Part shown: positions 53,376 to 61,678 of the stretch, in pieces
Numbering within the stretch: position 1 is the stretch's first letter
Layout of the letters: every line of letters starts with the position of its first letter
Source of the DNA: Fructobacillus evanidus
GTDB lineage: Bacteria > Bacillota > Bacilli > Lactobacillales > Lactobacillaceae
Length of the DNA: 64,000 nt
Direction of reading: 5' to 3'
NCBI RefSeq assembly: GCF_963580165.1
Contig: NZ_CAUZLM010000003.1
Location: 124,001-188,000 of the forward strand
Made by a program: the position numbers and the translations under genes
The notes under the pieces: model-generated
What the model was told of the DNA's origin: nothing
The model's database searches: none
The model's input: only the letters and a program-made list of their open reading frames with translations

Positions 53376-53579
53376 ATGATGATGATGATTTTACTAGGAC
53401 ACGCCCACCATTCAACTGGTGGTGCCAATATGGTGCAAACAATTTTAAATGGCATTATTCGCGGTTTTTCATGGCGCGTTGGTTCCAACATTGGTCGTGG
53501 CATTCCGTTTGGTTTTTGCCTTTTAATCGCGGCCGTGGTGGCTATTTGTGCTTGGTACTTTTATCAAAAAAGGCGTTAA
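53376..53579 (+). CDS. Small membrane protein of the transfer region, 67 residues
   Basis: Starts within four consecutive ATG codons behind ACAGGAGGAAA; the exact one is uncertain (53376-53385). One membrane helix near the C-terminus (PFGFCLLIAAVVAICAWYFY) and a basic end. Lies between two GTAGAGAAAA sites. No family recognised. Confidence 0.55.
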   Translation: MMMMILLGHAHHSTGGANMVQTILNGIIRGFSWRVGSNIGRGIPFGFCLLIAAVVAICAWYFYQKRR

Positions 53580-53592
53580 AGACAGCGTGATG

Positions 53593-53626
53593 AAAAGTAG
53601 AGAAAAGTAGAGAAAAGTAGAGAAAG
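53593..53626 (+). repeat. GTAGAGAAAA array, three units (site 6)
   Basis: Tandem AAAGTAGAGA units upstream of the Toprim gene, without an inverted arm, so it cannot be a simple terminator. Confidence 0.75.
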
Positions 53627-53650
53627 AATACTTTTGGAAAGGAGAGGGAA

Positions 53651-54757
53651 ATGAAAATTGAAGAAAGGGCACAGGTCTTAGAAAAGGCGCGCAAGTTAGA
53701 CATGGTTGATGTGGCTCACGCTTTGGACATGTCATTAGATCCTTTGGGTGCGCATTATACGTGGCATGAACATGATAGCTTTGTCATTGATACACGTAAG
53801 AATATGTTTTATTGGAACAGTCGTCAATTTGGCGGTGATGTTGTCAAATTAGTGGAGACGATTAAGGAATGCGACTTTAATGGCGCCCTCCGTTTTTTAG
53901 CTGGTGTGCAAGGCAAAGCCTTTCAAGACACACCCCAACAACCTAAGGACTTTACCTACTCCCTCAAAGACCATCAAAAATTTAATTTAGCCAGCGAATA
54001 CCTACAAAAAGAACGTGGTTTGAGTCCTGAGACCATTCGCTTTTTTAAGGAACAGGGACTGATCAGTCAGGCGAGTTATATCACTGATTATGCACATAAG
54101 AAAAGTGAGCCGGTTGTGGTCTTTAAAAATAAAGTGCAAGATGAAGTCTTGGGCATCAGTGTGCAAGGCGTTTGGCAGAAAAAAGAATACGGTAAAAGAG
54201 GGCATCTGAAGCGGACACAAGGGAATGGCTTTGCCGGTTTTCAAGTTGTTTTGGGTCAAGTACCACAGAAGCCAACTGCTGCACAGCCATTAAGAATCAT
54301 TGCTTTTGAAGCACCAATTGATTTGTTGTCTTATTATGAGCTCTATCATCAAAAACTGGACAATGTCGTTTTAGTGGCCATGAATGGTCTCAAAAAGGGT
54401 GTGATTAGTCAAAGTATTGCCAATCAAATCAATCCCAAGATGGCGGCTGAGAAGAAGCCGGAATTAATGGACTTTTTAGAGGGTAATGAAATTTTTGATC
54501 GAAAGGCAATTCAAGTGATTCTAGCGGTCGATCATGATAAAGCAGGGCAGGAGTTCATTGATAATTTTGATTATCACCATGTTGACGTTGCTCCGCACCA
54601 GCCTCCTAAAATGGCCAATCAAGAAAAAATGGATTGGAATGATTTTTTAAAAGGAACCAAGGGGTTACAAATCAATCATCGTCCGAATTTTCAAACAAAA
54701 TATAAACCGCAAAAGACTGTTGCCCCAAGTAAGCAACAGTCTTTTTCAATGCACTAA
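53651..54757 (+). CDS. DUF3991/Toprim-domain protein (primase-like, PcfD type)
   Basis: 368 residues. The N-terminal zinc-free primase-like region DMVDVAHALDMSLDPLGAHY and FYWNSRQFGGDVVKLVETIK is followed by the DUF3991 region and a Toprim segment with ILAVDHDKAGQEFIDNF near 295. It likely handles DNA at transfer, for example priming of the complementary strand. Behind AAGGAGAGGGAA. The last 20 codons are encoded by a GTTGCCCC/AAGCAACAG hairpin. Confidence 0.78.
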   Translation: MKIEERAQVLEKARKLDMVDVAHALDMSLDPLGAHYTWHEHDSFVIDTRKNMFYWNSRQFGGDVVKLVETIKECDFNGALRFLAGVQGKAFQDTPQQPKDFTYSLKDHQKFNLASEYLQKERGLSPETIRFFKEQGLISQASYITDYAHKKSEPVVVFKNKVQDEVLGISVQGVWQKKEYGKRGHLKRTQGNGFAGFQVVLGQVPQKPTAAQPLRIIAFEAPIDLLSYYELYHQKLDNVVLVAMNGLKKGVISQSIANQINPKMAAEKKPELMDFLEGNEIFDRKAIQVILAVDHDKAGQEFIDNFDYHHVDVAPHQPPKMANQEKMDWNDFLKGTKGLQINHRPNFQTKYKPQKTVAPSKQQSFSMH

Positions 54758-54769
54758 GAGGAGTCAATT

Positions 54770-55933
54770 ATGCAGGACAAAATGTATTATGGCAGCACTG
54801 AGGGCTTGTTTCAGGAGCCTAGTTGGCCAACAGAAGGCTTTCCATTATTTGAACAGGTTGAACCTGCTATCCAGCGAGCCGGCCAGGACGGCTTTTTGTA
54901 TGAAGTCAGCACTGAACCCTTGCTTTTTTTAAATGCCTTACGCCAAGACCGTTTTACTTTTTCCAAAACGGAACGGCAAACATTAATCGATTGGGTGCCG
55001 GCTACCAAGCAAAAGCAGGTCAATAATCTCACAAACGATTTTGATTTGGTTCGACATGTCATGGCGCAGGTTCAAAGCGCAGACCGACAAAAAGTCGCAC
55101 AGTACCTAACGAAGATCAACTATGGTTATGCCCTGAATCAAGGGCAAGTGATTTTATTTGATGGGCAGTATTTAGATGTTTTGCATCAACAAAGTGTACG
55201 TGATTTTCAACAAAAGGCCATTGACCCTAGTCGCGTTGAATGGAAACAAATGAAGCAAGAAATCGTATCCGAAAGTGCGCTGCAAGTCGGATACTTGTCC
55301 GAAGTAAAGGCAAAAATGCTGGCCTTAGACCCTGACCTTTTTCAAAAGGTTTTCGCCCATAGTCATGGCGCGATGGTGGCATTACTACGCCATGCTAGTG
55401 AGGAATCACCAGAAAATATCGGGGCGTTTGACAACCTTTTGGTGACTGAAATGGTACGTCAGTTGAACTATCAAGATTTTAAAGAAGTCGCGCCATACTT
55501 TTTCAATTACCAGCAAATATTGAATGAACATGGTGAAACCGAATTTGTAGCAGAAGAATTTGAAACGGCGCCCGCCTTGCAAGAAGCCTTGGCGGCCGGC
55601 GCTTTGCAAAGTGTGAATGGTTTTGATGCACGAGCATTGCAAGAAAGCTATCAAAATCTTTTTCAAAGCTATTTTGAGCCGGCTACCGTTGAAAGCATCC
55701 TCAACGGGTTAGATTGGGTCAATCTGTTAAAAGATGATCAACAGGCCTTGGCGCAAAACAAGGAAGCTGATGAGACTTTTAGTCTTGAAGATTATGAAGA
55801 ATTTATTGTCGCAGCGGATCCATACGGATTGATTCAATTTTATGGCGATGAAGAAGTACAAGCGTTGGTGTCAGGCGATGAAGAGCAAGTAGCGCAAAGC
55901 CAGGTTGCCGAAAACAAAGGGCCACAATTATAA
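54770..55933 (+). CDS. Acidic transfer-region protein, 387 residues, unrecognised
   Basis: No family recognised. No signal or membrane helix, strongly acidic with many Gln, Glu and Phe. The N-terminus TEGLFQEPSWPTEGFPLFEQ is unusual. It contains a possible repeat of helix pairs (FDLVRHVMAQVQSADRQKVA; FDNLLVTEMVRQLNYQDFKE). Located between the Toprim gene and the ToxN-LtrC gene, preceded by AAGAGGAGTCAATT. Could be an accessory factor or an inhibitor of host defence (guess). Confidence 0.6.
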   Translation: MQDKMYYGSTEGLFQEPSWPTEGFPLFEQVEPAIQRAGQDGFLYEVSTEPLLFLNALRQDRFTFSKTERQTLIDWVPATKQKQVNNLTNDFDLVRHVMAQVQSADRQKVAQYLTKINYGYALNQGQVILFDGQYLDVLHQQSVRDFQQKAIDPSRVEWKQMKQEIVSESALQVGYLSEVKAKMLALDPDLFQKVFAHSHGAMVALLRHASEESPENIGAFDNLLVTEMVRQLNYQDFKEVAPYFFNYQQILNEHGETEFVAEEFETAPALQEALAAGALQSVNGFDARALQESYQNLFQSYFEPATVESILNGLDWVNLLKDDQQALAQNKEADETFSLEDYEEFIVAADPYGLIQFYGDEEVQALVSGDEEQVAQSQVAENKGPQL

Positions 55934-55937
55934 GAGC

Positions 55938-55974
55938 AATAAAAAAAGCCGGGTTTCCCCGACTTTTCTTATTC
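55938..55974 (+). terminator. Intrinsic terminator
   Basis: AAGCCGGG/CCCGACTT stem with TTTTCTT downstream of the 54770 gene. Confidence 0.65.
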
Positions 55975-55988
55975 TCATGGCACCAAAA

Positions 55989-56045
55989 AAGGAATTGCCT
56001 AACCTCATGGGACATTCAAGGCATGCCCTGCCTGTACAATTCCTT
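55989..56045 (+). promoter_or_regulatory. Leader hairpin before the ToxN-LtrC gene
   Basis: AAGGAATTG (55989-55997) pairs perfectly with CAATTCCTT (56037-56045). A second inner stem GGG/CCC and the palindrome GGCATGCC lie in the loop. It ends about 10 bases before the ribosome site. Could regulate translation or be the RNA partner of the ToxN-like domain; no tandem repeats typical of type III antitoxins are present. Confidence 0.4.
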
Positions 56046-56069
56046 ATCAAGATTATAGGAGAAGCGACG

Positions 56070-57737
56070 ATGAAAGTCAAATTATTAAACCCAGAATTTT
56101 TGGGAAGTGAAGAGCTGAGGACTGGTTCTAATCAATTTTTAGTTAAAACAAATCGCATGTATGTTGGTATTTATGATGAGCAATTAGGATGGTTCATCCC
56201 GTTGGTGGGAAAACTTTCCAAAAGTGCTCCTCAAGATGGTGTATTTGAGACTCCTTTTCCAAATCACAACCCTCATTTGGTACGCCCTGGATTGAATTTT
56301 CAAAAAGCAGTCTTCATCGAAGATGAATCTGCTTTACGCGACATTAAACGAGGAATGCCCCACGCACAATATCAGTTCATTGAACGAAACCAGTCTCAAA
56401 TACAGTCCGCCTTTGAAAACTATGTTCAAAGGATTGTTCAGCTGCCCTTACACCATCCGAACCTGCTAATGAGTTCTGTTCCATTCTATCCCAGAGGCAT
56501 CGAGAAGTTATTGCAACAACGCGTCGATCGTTTCGGGCTGGAAGGACCAGTAACCACTTATCAACCAACAGAAGAAAAGGAGAACAAAAATATGTATGAC
56601 AATGTCAAAACAACTAACCCAGCTCAATTAGCTAAAGACATCTTGGCTAAGGTTCAACAAGAAGACATCCAAACAAGTGGCTTAGTGCCTGATAATCAAG
56701 ACGAAGAACTGGACGATAATTTACAAGAAATCATTCAAAGTAAAGATAAAAAACGCCTGAATCGTTATTTAAAACGAGGGCTCTCCAAATATCGACAGTC
56801 TGATTATTTGAGGAGTTATTTAAAGTATGCCGCCCAATTTCCGCAATATTCTAGTCGCAACCAACGACTCTTACATGAACAAGCGCCCTATGCCCGTCAG
56901 GTAGCCAGCTTCCAGCAATGGAAAAACTTGGGTAATCCCATCAAAAAAGGGGCCAAGTCGTTACGTATTTTCGCGCCTGTGACTGTTATTAAAAAAGACC
57001 GAGATGGTCAACCTATACTGGATGAAAATGGTCAAAAGCAACGCGAAACCTATTACAAATTGGTGCCAGTTTTTGATCAAACGCAAGTCACTGATCCTAA
57101 AAAAATCATCCAACCCGTCAAGCCAATTGAAGGCGAATTGGACGCTCCTGAACATCCGGATCGTTTTGAAAAAGCCATGCAAATCGTCACTGGCCTGACG
57201 ATTGCCCAAGTTGGTTTTGGTGAAATGCCACCCAATCATCCAGAAGCCAATGGCTATTTTAATGCCGCACAAAACATCATTGTTTTGAAGAAAGGGCTGA
57301 GTCAAAATCAGACGGTTCATACGTTGTTGCATGAGGTGGTTCATAGTCGTTTGCACCAAAATGAAACCGTTGAATTTGGTAGCCAAACTTATCAAAGAGA
57401 CGAGTTCGTCGCTGAAAGTGTGGCCTTTATTCTCGCCGAAAAATTAGGAATTGATACCAAGGAATATAGTTTTGGCTACCTTGATAGCTGGACGCAAGAT
57501 GATCCAAAACTCGAAAAATTGACCGACGTCTTTCAACAAATCAGCGAAGAAGCGAAAACCTTGTCCGAACAAATTGAACAACGAATCGTTGAGTTGCAAA
57601 AGCGCAGTGAGCACCAAATGAAAATGCAAACGATAGTACAACCCAACCTTACCGAGACCAAAGAAGCACAAAATGAGGTAACAGCAGAACACACACCCAA
57701 TGCAAATTTAACCCAAGCGACGGGGCCAAAGCTGTAA
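56070..57737 (+). CDS. ToxN/AbiQ-like domain fused to LtrC/ArdC-like protein
   Basis: 555 residues. Residues 1-174 resemble the ToxN/AbiQ endoribonuclease fold (RMYVGIYDEQLGWFIPLVGK, LNFQKAVFIEDE, then a helical end) and equal a whole ToxN in length. From residue 175 an LtrC-like protein follows: ArdC-type single-strand DNA-binding block NQRLLHEQAPYARQVASF with WKNLGNPIKKGAKSLRIF, and a zinc-protease motif HTLLHEVVHSRLH (HExxH) near 425. An internal ATG at 56592 lies behind AAAAGGAGAACAAAAAT, so LtrC alone can also be translated. ArdC-like proteins protect incoming DNA from restriction. Main start 56070 follows ATAGGAGAAGCGACG. Confidence 0.6.
   Translation: MKVKLLNPEFLGSEELRTGSNQFLVKTNRMYVGIYDEQLGWFIPLVGKLSKSAPQDGVFETPFPNHNPHLVRPGLNFQKAVFIEDESALRDIKRGMPHAQYQFIERNQSQIQSAFENYVQRIVQLPLHHPNLLMSSVPFYPRGIEKLLQQRVDRFGLEGPVTTYQPTEEKENKNMYDNVKTTNPAQLAKDILAKVQQEDIQTSGLVPDNQDEELDDNLQEIIQSKDKKRLNRYLKRGLSKYRQSDYLRSYLKYAAQFPQYSSRNQRLLHEQAPYARQVASFQQWKNLGNPIKKGAKSLRIFAPVTVIKKDRDGQPILDENGQKQRETYYKLVPVFDQTQVTDPKKIIQPVKPIEGELDAPEHPDRFEKAMQIVTGLTIAQVGFGEMPPNHPEANGYFNAAQNIIVLKKGLSQNQTVHTLLHEVVHSRLHQNETVEFGSQTYQRDEFVAESVAFILAEKLGIDTKEYSFGYLDSWTQDDPKLEKLTDVFQQISEEAKTLSEQIEQRIVELQKRSEHQMKMQTIVQPNLTETKEAQNEVTAEHTPNANLTQATGPKL
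56578..56594 (+). promoter_or_regulatory. Internal ribosome binding site for LtrC alone
   Basis: AAGGAG about nine bases before ATG 56592 inside the fused frame; the downstream product would start MYDNVKTTNPAQLAKDIL, a natural-looking N-terminus. Confidence 0.6.
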
Positions 57738-57830
57738 GAGCACCGTCGCATTTACAACAAATAAGCGGTGGCCCACAACAAAGTATGCGTCAAAAAATGA
57801 ATCAAATTGCTAGCACAGGAGAAGAATAAT

Positions 57831-58103
57831 ATGTTTGAGAACCAAACGATTTACGAAACCATTTTGGCCGTTTTAACGGACGATTTTACGAAAGAACTAA
57901 CGCCCGAAGATCTCATTTTAGATCCAATTGTCATGATGAAACGTGTTGAAACGCTTCAAAAAAGTTACGAGGAATTGGCACAAAAAGACCAACTAGCAGA
58001 CTTGGATGAAACGTTAAAATGGCTAAAAAACAACCAAGGAAAACCAGCTTATCAGTCACTGTTTGACGATTTAAAAGCGGCTTATTTTGACGAAAAGCAA
58101 TGA
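57831..58103 (+). CDS. Small acidic transfer-region protein, 90 residues
   Basis: Behind ACAGGAGAAGAATAAT; helical and acidic (TILAVLTDDFTKELTPEDLI; RVETLQKSYEELAQKDQLAD). No family recognised. Located between LtrC and the mobilisation genes. Confidence 0.55.
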   Translation: MFENQTIYETILAVLTDDFTKELTPEDLILDPIVMMKRVETLQKSYEELAQKDQLADLDETLKWLKNNQGKPAYQSLFDDLKAAYFDEKQ

Positions 58104-58336
58104 CTTTGTGAAAGAATTTAACCGGGGATTGGGGCAGCGCCCCAAAGTTTACCCCCTTCATCTGCCTGCAGAAAAGGGGGTAATTTCAGCATGTGTGGCC
58201 ACACATGCTAAACTTGCAAAAAGAGGATGACCCTCTTTTTTAGCCAACAGCTGTTGGCTTTTTTATATGTCATTGTTTTAGTGGATGCTGGCCATCATCC
58301 AAGTATTATTTCACAAAGGCGTAAAGGAGTTATCGG
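58104..58336. other. Palindrome-rich region, candidate oriT
   Basis: A dense set of inverted repeats upstream of the MobC and relaxase genes: TTGGGGC/GCCCCAA (58122-58146), ACCCCCTT/AAGGGGGT (58151-58181), a 22-bp perfect palindrome with core TGTGTGGCCACACA (58188-58209), AAAAGAGG/CCTCTTTT (58219-58239) and an 18-bp palindrome AGCCAACAGCTGTTGGCT (58242-58259). No ORF. Origins of transfer normally lie next to mobC-relaxase genes. Confidence 0.5.
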
Positions 58337-58684
58337 ATGGTTTTGAACAATAATCGTAAGCGAAAAATTGTCAAAAGAGTGTCCTTAACGGAACAAGAAA
58401 ATCAAGTTTTAAACCAACGCGTTCGAGCGAGTCAAAGTCCTAGTTTTCAAAATTATGCGTTGCAAATGTTGTTAACCGGACAAGTCGTGCATCGTGATTT
58501 TTCAGAATTAAAACAACTGCGTTTTGAGGTTGCTAAGTTAGGAGCCAATGTCAATCAGTTAGCTCGAGCGGCCCATGTTTACCGTCAAGTAGACGTCGAA
58601 GTGGTCGAAGAAATGATGACGAGTTTTCAAGAATTTAAAGAAGAGTTGGATGACTTACAACGGCAAATCATTCAAAAAGACTAG
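58337..58684 (+). CDS. MobC-like relaxosome protein
   Basis: 115 residues. N-terminal basic RHH-type region RKRKIVKRVSLTEQENQVLNQRV, MobC block LKQLRFEVAKLGANVNQLAR near 60-80, and a C-terminal coiled coil. It binds the transfer origin and assists nicking. ATG 58337 follows AAAGGAGTTATCGG. Confidence 0.82.
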   Translation: MVLNNNRKRKIVKRVSLTEQENQVLNQRVRASQSPSFQNYALQMLLTGQVVHRDFSELKQLRFEVAKLGANVNQLARAAHVYRQVDVEVVEEMMTSFQEFKEELDDLQRQIIQKD

Positions 58685-58700
58685 GAAAGGAGAGTGCTTG

Positions 58701-60347
58701 ATGGTGTACACCAAAAGCTTTGTCATTCACTCGTTTGATAATTTACGTCATGCCGATCAGTATATTAAAAACAAAGAGAAAATTTCCAAAGCCCAACAAC
58801 AAGCAGACTATTTGAAAAATGCGTTGACCTACGTTGAAAATTCTGAAAAAACAAATGGTCAAGAAATGCTTAGTGGTCATTTAATTGGTAATTTGGAAGA
58901 TTCCTATAACGAGATGTTAGCCACCCAAATGTTAGCGTACATGGAAAAAGGAAAGGATTTAAATTTTGATGAACAGGGCCACTTGATTCCATTTGAGTAT
59001 CAAGATTTACAAAAAATCACGGGAAGAGGCAGCCCACAATTAGCACATCATTTAATTCAATCCTTTAGTCCTGATGACCAATTAACACCCGAAGAAGTCC
59101 ACGAGATTGGACGAAAGACGGTCATGGAATTAACCGGTGGGGACTATCAATTTGTGATCGCCACCCATTTAGATCAAGACCACTTGCATAACCATATTAT
59201 CTTTAACCATCTTAGTTCACTGGACGGTTCAGCTTTTCGATGGCAGAAAGGAACCGCTAAACAATATGGCGATATTTCAAACAAAATTGCCAGTCGCTAT
59301 GGGGCCAAAATCATTGAGCCTGGTATGAAGTCTAGCCACCAACGCTATACAAAATGGCAAACCGAGAACTTATACCGTCGGAAAATCAAGGCACGTTTAG
59401 ACTACCTGTTAGCCAATGCCAATTCCAAGATGGACTTCTTAGAAAAAGCAGCGGCCATTCATTTACAAGTCGATACGAGTGGTCAACACACCAAATTTAA
59501 ATTGGCCGATAGTGATCAAATCAAATGGACACGGGCACGTAGTTTGGATAAAAAGCAACCAGCATTTTATCAAATGGCCAACATGGAAAAGCGCTTAGCA
59601 GAAAATGATGTGCAGGTCAGCGTGGCAGAAGTCGTGGAAAACTACCAAGAAAATATTGAACAAGAGCAAGAAGACTTTGGCTGGCGGGTAATCATTGAAC
59701 CTTGGCAGATTTATTCCAAAACGAGTCAAGGTTTGTATGTCAATGTGGACTTTGGCGCTGATGACCAAGCGCAAGTTTTGATTTATGGGTCACAATTAGA
59801 TGAATTAGAAAACGGTCAGTATGCTTTTTTTGTCAAAGATAATGATTATTACAACATTACCCGGCCACAAAAAGGGCAAGGGGATAAACGTTTTATTAAA
59901 GGATCTACTTTAGCTAAGCAGCTTAGTCGCTATAATGGGCAACAGCCAATTCGAAAAGAACCGGTGATTGCTTCTTTAGCAGCAAAGCTCAAGGCCTTAG
60001 ACTTTTATGCACAGCATGGTGATGGTACGTTACGGAGTGGTCAGGCCAAACAAATCGAACAAAACCTAGTCGCAGCGATGGCTACAGCCAAAGAGCGATT
60101 GGCAGATCTTGACGATAAGATTGTGCAATTGCGACAAGAAATGTCACAGCAGTTAGATGATCCCAACGTGAGGGCAAATCTAAAAAAAGAGTTGAACGCT
60201 TTAAGCATTAGCCGTGACTTATTGCATGAACAATATGAACAAGCAGTCCATGATTTAGACTACCACCGTGGCATCCATGCCAAGATGACCAATGTCTATG
60301 AACAACAAGAAAAAAAGGCCCCTCAAAAAGAGGGGCCAACTTTATAA
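58701..60347 (+). CDS. MOBP-type relaxase
   Basis: 548 residues. The N-terminal relaxase domain has the metal motif HLDQDHLHNHIIFN (three His) near residue 158, and Tyr residues upstream for the nicking reaction (LKNALTYVENSE near residue 40). The C-terminal half holds helical regions (KERLADLDDKIVQLRQEMSQ). It nicks oriT and leads the strand into the recipient. ATG 58701 follows AGGAAAGGAGAGTGCTTG; the longer frame overlaps mobC and is rejected. Similar in layout to PcfG of pCF10. Confidence 0.87.
   Translation: MVYTKSFVIHSFDNLRHADQYIKNKEKISKAQQQADYLKNALTYVENSEKTNGQEMLSGHLIGNLEDSYNEMLATQMLAYMEKGKDLNFDEQGHLIPFEYQDLQKITGRGSPQLAHHLIQSFSPDDQLTPEEVHEIGRKTVMELTGGDYQFVIATHLDQDHLHNHIIFNHLSSLDGSAFRWQKGTAKQYGDISNKIASRYGAKIIEPGMKSSHQRYTKWQTENLYRRKIKARLDYLLANANSKMDFLEKAAAIHLQVDTSGQHTKFKLADSDQIKWTRARSLDKKQPAFYQMANMEKRLAENDVQVSVAEVVENYQENIEQEQEDFGWRVIIEPWQIYSKTSQGLYVNVDFGADDQAQVLIYGSQLDELENGQYAFFVKDNDYYNITRPQKGQGDKRFIKGSTLAKQLSRYNGQQPIRKEPVIASLAAKLKALDFYAQHGDGTLRSGQAKQIEQNLVAAMATAKERLADLDDKIVQLRQEMSQQLDDPNVRANLKKELNALSISRDLLHEQYEQAVHDLDYHRGIHAKMTNVYEQQEKKAPQKEGPTL
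60318..60340 (+). terminator. Hairpin within the end of the relaxase gene
   Basis: GGCCCCTC/GAGGGGCC, perfect eight-bp stem encoding the last residues (APQKEGPTL). A degenerate copy with the same flanks lies at about 61633-61660. Confidence 0.55.
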
Positions 60348-60360
60348 AAAGGAGTCAATC

Positions 60361-60840
60361 ATGACAGGAGAAAAAAGAAATATCGTCAGTATTGGTACTC
60401 GTCCCGAAATTGGTTTGCCAAAAGATTGGGCGAAAAGGCTAAGATACTATCACTTTTTAGAAATTGGGTATAATGTGGTCAATTTATACAGACTATCCAT
60501 CGAGCAAACCTTACCAATTGAGGGCCCGGTCAAAACGAACATTGTTTTGCGTAATGTTGCTGGTGAGTTTTTGTTTAGAGAGCCGATTACAGTGGCCACA
60601 ATCCAAAACCATGATGAATTATATCGTTGCGTTCAACATTGTGTACGCTTTTATGATGGTCAAAAGTATTTTGTTGCTTCTGATAACGCCATAAACCTTA
60701 ACCGGATATTAGAACTACCAATCAAGAATCACGAGGTTTTAACCCGGTTGTTTTCTGATGGTGCTAATCTAGCAGAAGAAATTAACAAACTTTTCTTAGA
60801 GGAATATGATGAATATTTCCGCCATATGGAGGATTATTAG
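60361..60840 (+). CDS. Hypothetical protein, 159 residues
   Basis: Behind AAAAAGGAGTCAATC, 13 bases after the relaxase. Soluble mixed alpha/beta (NVVNLYRLSIEQTLPIEGPVK; HDELYRCVQHCVRFYDGQKY). No family recognised. The gap to 61002 holds no gene. Confidence 0.55.
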   Translation: MTGEKRNIVSIGTRPEIGLPKDWAKRLRYYHFLEIGYNVVNLYRLSIEQTLPIEGPVKTNIVLRNVAGEFLFREPITVATIQNHDELYRCVQHCVRFYDGQKYFVASDNAINLNRILELPIKNHEVLTRLFSDGANLAEEINKLFLEEYDEYFRHMEDY

Positions 60841-61002
60841 TGTTTCTCTTTTTCTGGATATTTTTTAATTCTATCAGCGTTATCGTAGCATCTGAAGGGG
60901 ATTAGCTTCTCCTTTCAGAGTTTAAAGAAGTTCTGAAAATCTAACTAAACATATCACTAATAATTAAAAGAACAAACATTAAAAAACACAAGGAGTTTAT
61001 CC

Positions 61003-61326
61003 ATGATCAAAACAGAATACATGAAAAGACAGAATAATATGAACAATCGGCTCAGTGAGAATGACTTGTTAGCGATTCGGGCTGAATTTGATAAAAGTAT
61101 AAAACAGCAGACCAACTTTGTTGAGAAAAATTTTGTTAGTAGTGCCACTTTTAATGAATTTAAAGGGGGATACGCAAGGATACTGAAAACTTTAGAAGAA
61201 ACAGATAAACGACTTGATGAAGAAAAAGCCAGTAAAGGTGAGATGCAAATATTGTTGACTATTTTTGGTTTTCTTATTGTAGTAGCAACAGTTGCAATTA
61301 TTACTAAACTCTGTCTCAATATCTGA
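61003..61326 (+). CDS. Hypothetical single-helix membrane protein, 107 residues
   Basis: Behind ACAAGGAGTTTATCC. Helical soluble part with possible coiled coil (ILKTLEETDKRLDEEKASKG) and one C-terminal membrane helix (LLTIFGFLIVVATVAIITKL): tail-anchored topology. No family recognised. Confidence 0.55.
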   Translation: MIKTEYMKRQNNMNNRLSENDLLAIRAEFDKSIKQQTNFVEKNFVSSATFNEFKGGYARILKTLEETDKRLDEEKASKGEMQILLTIFGFLIVVATVAIITKLCLNI

Positions 61327-61353
61327 ATCAACTACACGAAAGGAAATACTACC

Positions 61354-61389
61354 ATGACAAAATATCTGGGAGCGTACAATTATGAATAA
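61354..61389 (+). CDS. Eleven-codon ORF coupled to the next gene
   Basis: MTKYLGAYNYE behind AAAGGAAATACTACC. Its stop overlaps the start of the next ORF (TATGAATAA). It may be a short upstream ORF for coupled translation or the stub of a truncated gene. Confidence 0.35.
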   Translation: MTKYLGAYNYE

Positions 61390-61612
61390 TAAAAAAGAAC
61401 AATTGAATCTTTTAATATGGTTAATTGAAACCCGATGTCCAAATTTATATAAGCAAATTTCCAGTGTGCCACATACTCCTACTTTAAAAAATGACATTGA
61501 ATTACAGGCTCAGGAACTTTTAACCGAGTATGAAATAGAATTAAATGACCAAGATGTTGACAGGGAATGTTTATATAAAAAATCACTCATCCGGAATAGT
61601 GATGAAATCTGA
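61382..61612 (+). CDS. Hypothetical small protein, 76 residues
   Basis: Soluble, acidic C-terminus (ELLTEYEIELNDQDVDRE). Starts inside the 11-codon ORF, so translation is probably coupled. No family recognised. Confidence 0.45.
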   Translation: MNNKKEQLNLLIWLIETRCPNLYKQISSVPHTPTLKNDIELQAQELLTEYEIELNDQDVDRECLYKKSLIRNSDEI

Positions 61613-61678
61613 CACATAGGGCGTTCTTGGAGAAAAAGCCCCCTCAAAAAGAGGGACCCACATTATAGGAGAATCAAC

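Noticed and set aside
55989..56045. Type III antitoxin RNA repeats before the ToxN-like domain
   Set aside because: Only a single hairpin is present and no tandem repeats, so it is reported as a leader hairpin, not as an antitoxin.
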